Assembly: GCA_009784565.1 (NCBI GenBank)
Contig: WRBL01000020.1
Span: 1-36,952, forward strand
From: Streptosporangiales bacterium
GTDB taxonomy: Bacteria; Actinomycetota; Actinomycetes; Streptosporangiales; Streptosporangiaceae
DNA: 36,952 nucleotides
Direction of reading: 5' to 3'
A program made the position numbers and the translations under genes. Positions 35,294-36,952 of the stretch are shown here, piece after piece. Below the pieces are notes generated by a model that saw only the letters and a program-made list of their open reading frames with translations, had not been told where the DNA came from and searched no databases. The stretch's first letter is position 1. Every line of letters starts with the position of its first letter.

Positions 35294-36450
35294 GGTCAGT
35301 GCCGCGCCGTCCGGCGCTGCTGCTGAGTATCGTCGCGACGATCAGCGTGCCCGGTGCCCTCACCGCGCTAGCCGTGCTCGGCCATTACCAGCATGAGAGC
35401 GCCGCGTCCTCGGTCCAGACGGTGTCCGGCCTGCCCGTGCCCTCCGGCCTGCCCGAGCCGAACGCGCGGGCGGAGGTACCGGCCATCGTCACCCAGGCTC
35501 AGGCCCGGGCGCGGGCCCGGGGAGCGGCCCTGCTGCGGCAGGCCGCCGCGGCGGGCCGCACGGCGGCCTACCAGGGCGTGGAGTCGATCGCCGACACCAC
35601 CATGACCGGGCCGGGCACGATGGTGGCCCGGGTGTGGCACCGCGGCGGCGTGACGGTGATGCAGGCCGGGAGCGGCCGGCCGGAGCAGGCCTACGACAGC
35701 GACGGCCGGGCCACGGAAGGCGTTTTCGGGGTCACCACGACGATGGTCGGCCTGTTGGAGAACCGGTATGTGCCGGTGTACCTCGGCACCGGCACCACGG
35801 TGGGACACTCCGCGCTGATCGTGGCGGTACGGCGGGCTGACGGGAGCACGGCCGCACGGTACTGGCTGGACGCGAAGACGCGGCTGCCCCTGCGCCGGGA
35901 CCTCTACGGGGCGTCGGCGGGAGTGGTCAGCGACGAGCGGTTCACGCGCGTGAGGTTCGCCACGACGACGATCCCGAAGGCGGCCGCGGGGCCGGGCAGC
36001 ACGGGGTGGGCGACGGTGGCGTCCCCGGTACGCCTCCTGTCCGAACTGAACGGATCGGGCTTCCGGGTCCCGCGCACGCTTCCCGGGAATCTGTCGCTGT
36101 ACGCGGCGTCACGGGCCCGGACGTCGAGCGGGCGGGTGGCCGACTTCGGGTTCTCGGACGGGCTGCTCGCGGTGTCGCTGTTCGTCGAACGGGGCTCTCT
36201 TCCGCGGAAGATGCCAGGCTGGCGGGCGGAACGGGTCTCGGGGCACCTGGTGTACGCGGCTCAGCATGAGGTGACGATGTCGGGCCGCGGTTTTGTCTAT
36301 ACCCTGGTGTCGAACGCGCCGCCGCCGACCGTGGACGCGGTAGTGCGAGCGCTGCCGCCAAGCGGGTCCCCGGCGGCGCCCCCGGGGATCCTGGGCCGGA
36401 TGGGCCGGGGCTTCGACCGCCTGGTTTCGGTGCTGGACCCATTCCGTTGA
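35290..36450 (+). CDS. RseB/MucB-like sigma-E regulatory protein
   Basis: This 386-residue extracytoplasmic protein has an N-terminal signal anchor (ALLLSIVATISVPGALTALAVLG) and a two-domain body like RseB/MucB, the periplasmic sensors that protect anti-sigma factors from proteolysis. The first domain has LLRQAAAAGRTAAYQGVESI, ARVWHRGGVTVMQAG and YWLDAKTRLPLRRDLYG. The second has VADFGFSDGLLAVSLFVERGSLP, close to the family SDGLxxxSVFVE signature. Mycobacteria have the protease gene htrA at this place, whereas here an RseB-like sensor replaces it. It overlaps the anti-sigma gene by 4 bp, which supports a joint role. Confidence 0.82.
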   Translation: MRSVPRRPALLLSIVATISVPGALTALAVLGHYQHESAASSVQTVSGLPVPSGLPEPNARAEVPAIVTQAQARARARGAALLRQAAAAGRTAAYQGVESIADTTMTGPGTMVARVWHRGGVTVMQAGSGRPEQAYDSDGRATEGVFGVTTTMVGLLENRYVPVYLGTGTTVGHSALIVAVRRADGSTAARYWLDAKTRLPLRRDLYGASAGVVSDERFTRVRFATTTIPKAAAGPGSTGWATVASPVRLLSELNGSGFRVPRTLPGNLSLYAASRARTSSGRVADFGFSDGLLAVSLFVERGSLPRKMPGWRAERVSGHLVYAAQHEVTMSGRGFVYTLVSNAPPPTVDAVVRALPPSGSPAAPPGILGRMGRGFDRLVSVLDPFR

Positions 36451-36509
36451 CCGAGCCGTAACTCGCCCCGGGCCTGCGGAACGTTTAAAGTGGTAGTGGG
36501 TGTGATCGT

Positions 36510-36542
36510 CTCTCCGAGGACGGTCAATTTCCTTACGGAGAG
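36510..36542 (+). other. Hairpin masking the tatB ribosome-binding site
   Basis: CTCTCCG (36510-36516) is the exact inverse of CGGAGAG (36536-36542), which contains the GGAG ribosome site eight bases before the tatB GTG. The stem of 7 bp with a 19-nt loop could reduce tatB translation until opened. Confidence 0.45.
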
Positions 36543-36548
36543 CTGAGC

Positions 36549-36941
36549 GTGTTTGACCTTTCCATCACCAAGCTACTGGTCCTGGCGGTGATCGCCCTGG
36601 TGGTCTTCGGGCCGAATGAGCTGCCCAGGGTCGCCGCGCAGGCCGGAAAGGCCCTGCGCGACCTGAGGCGTATCGCCGAGGGGGCCAAGTCCGACCTGCG
36701 GGAAGGGCTCGGCCCGGAGTTTCAGGATTTCGATTTCGAGGACCTGAACCCCCGCCGTTTTGTGCAGAAGCACCTGCTCGACGAACCGGACCCGGTTAAC
36801 GGCACGGTCCCCGCGGCCAACGGCAGCGTCGCGAACGGATCCGCCGCCGCCGCTAACGGCGCCACCATCCCCAACGGGAAAGCGGCCACCGATACCCTCC
36901 CGAAGGACGAGCCCCCGCCCTTCGACTTCGACGCGACCTGA
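36549..36941 (+). CDS. tatB: Sec-independent translocase protein TatB
   Basis: TatB, with TatC, forms the receptor that recognises twin-arginine signal peptides on folded proteins. The 130-residue protein has a short N-terminal transmembrane helix (about residues 5-20), the FGPNELP hinge, and an amphipathic helix (about 24-60, LRDLRRIAEGAKSDLREGLG). An Asn/Ala/Gly-rich tail carries NGS-like repeats and ends PPFDFDAT. The 'NELPR' and 'ADLR/DLRRIAEGAKSD' pattern separates TatB from TatA. The GTG at 36549 has GGAG at good spacing. It ends the sigE cluster, as in mycobacteria. A CCTGA triplet repeat follows the stop at the window edge. Confidence 0.93.
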   Translation: MFDLSITKLLVLAVIALVVFGPNELPRVAAQAGKALRDLRRIAEGAKSDLREGLGPEFQDFDFEDLNPRRFVQKHLLDEPDPVNGTVPAANGSVANGSAAAANGATIPNGKAATDTLPKDEPPPFDFDAT

Positions 36942-36952
36942 CCTGACCTGAC

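Noticed and set aside
36935-36952. CCTGA repeat at the window end
   Set aside because: Only three short copies at the edge of the sequence; too little to interpret.

Overview
This is a gene-dense, very GC-rich stretch of an actinomycete chromosome (roughly 70 % G+C by eye, with GTG and TTG starts alongside ATG). The content is core actinobacterial: mtrA-mtrB-lpqB, secA with a neighbouring Rv3235-like gene, prfB-ftsE-ftsX-smpB-ssrA, and an O-methyltransferase/sigE/anti-sigma/tatB cluster. The gene order resembles Streptomyces and mycobacteria. Details such as the tmRNA tag ANSKRTASTFALAA, an RseB-like gene where mycobacteria carry htrA, and no comF after lpqB point to a less studied lineage, perhaps near the Streptosporangiales. 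That placement is an inference. No insertion sequence, prophage, CRISPR array or tRNA was seen.

Layout. 1-528: non-coding leader of mtrA with dyad and direct repeats. 529-5024: MtrA/MtrB two-component system and its lipoprotein partner LpqB. 5341-7107: long-form ribosome hibernation factor HPF and an orphan NarL-type response regulator, with a large palindrome at the regulator's promoter. 7104-8634 (minus): an AlkX/YcaQ-type DNA glycosylase and a small membrane protein. 8855-11884: SecA. 11946-15257 (minus): an Rv3235-like gene and an SsuABC-type ABC importer. 15579-17314: an orphan Vsr endonuclease, a DUF6912-like protein and a HAD protein. 17523-24599: acetoacetyl-CoA synthetase and a large NAD-glutamate dehydrogenase. 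24703-25767 (minus): a lipoprotein. 26035-32085: prfB, a small zinc-ribbon membrane protein (minus), ftsE, ftsX, smpB and a PBP-like protein. 32086-32883: a structured non-coding region and tmRNA. 33200-36941: a DUF3117 protein, an O-methyltransferase (minus), then sigE, anti-sigma factor, RseB-like protein and tatB.

Functional themes. Three envelope modules are present: MtrAB-LpqB for cell-wall and division control, FtsEX plus a PBP-like protein, and SigE-RseA-RseB-TatB for envelope stress and export. Translation rescue and hibernation genes (hpf, prfB, smpB, ssrA) are a second theme, and DNA repair (alkX, vsr) a third. No multi-gene system of an unknown kind is evident. The most unusual individual items are: a penicillin-binding-protein homologue in which all three transpeptidase motifs are lost; a release factor 2 whose SPF tripeptide reads SKY; a candidate structured RNA with a 15-bp stem just upstream of ssrA; a HAD protein with Asn at the nucleophile position; and several palindromic operators placed exactly on predicted promoters.
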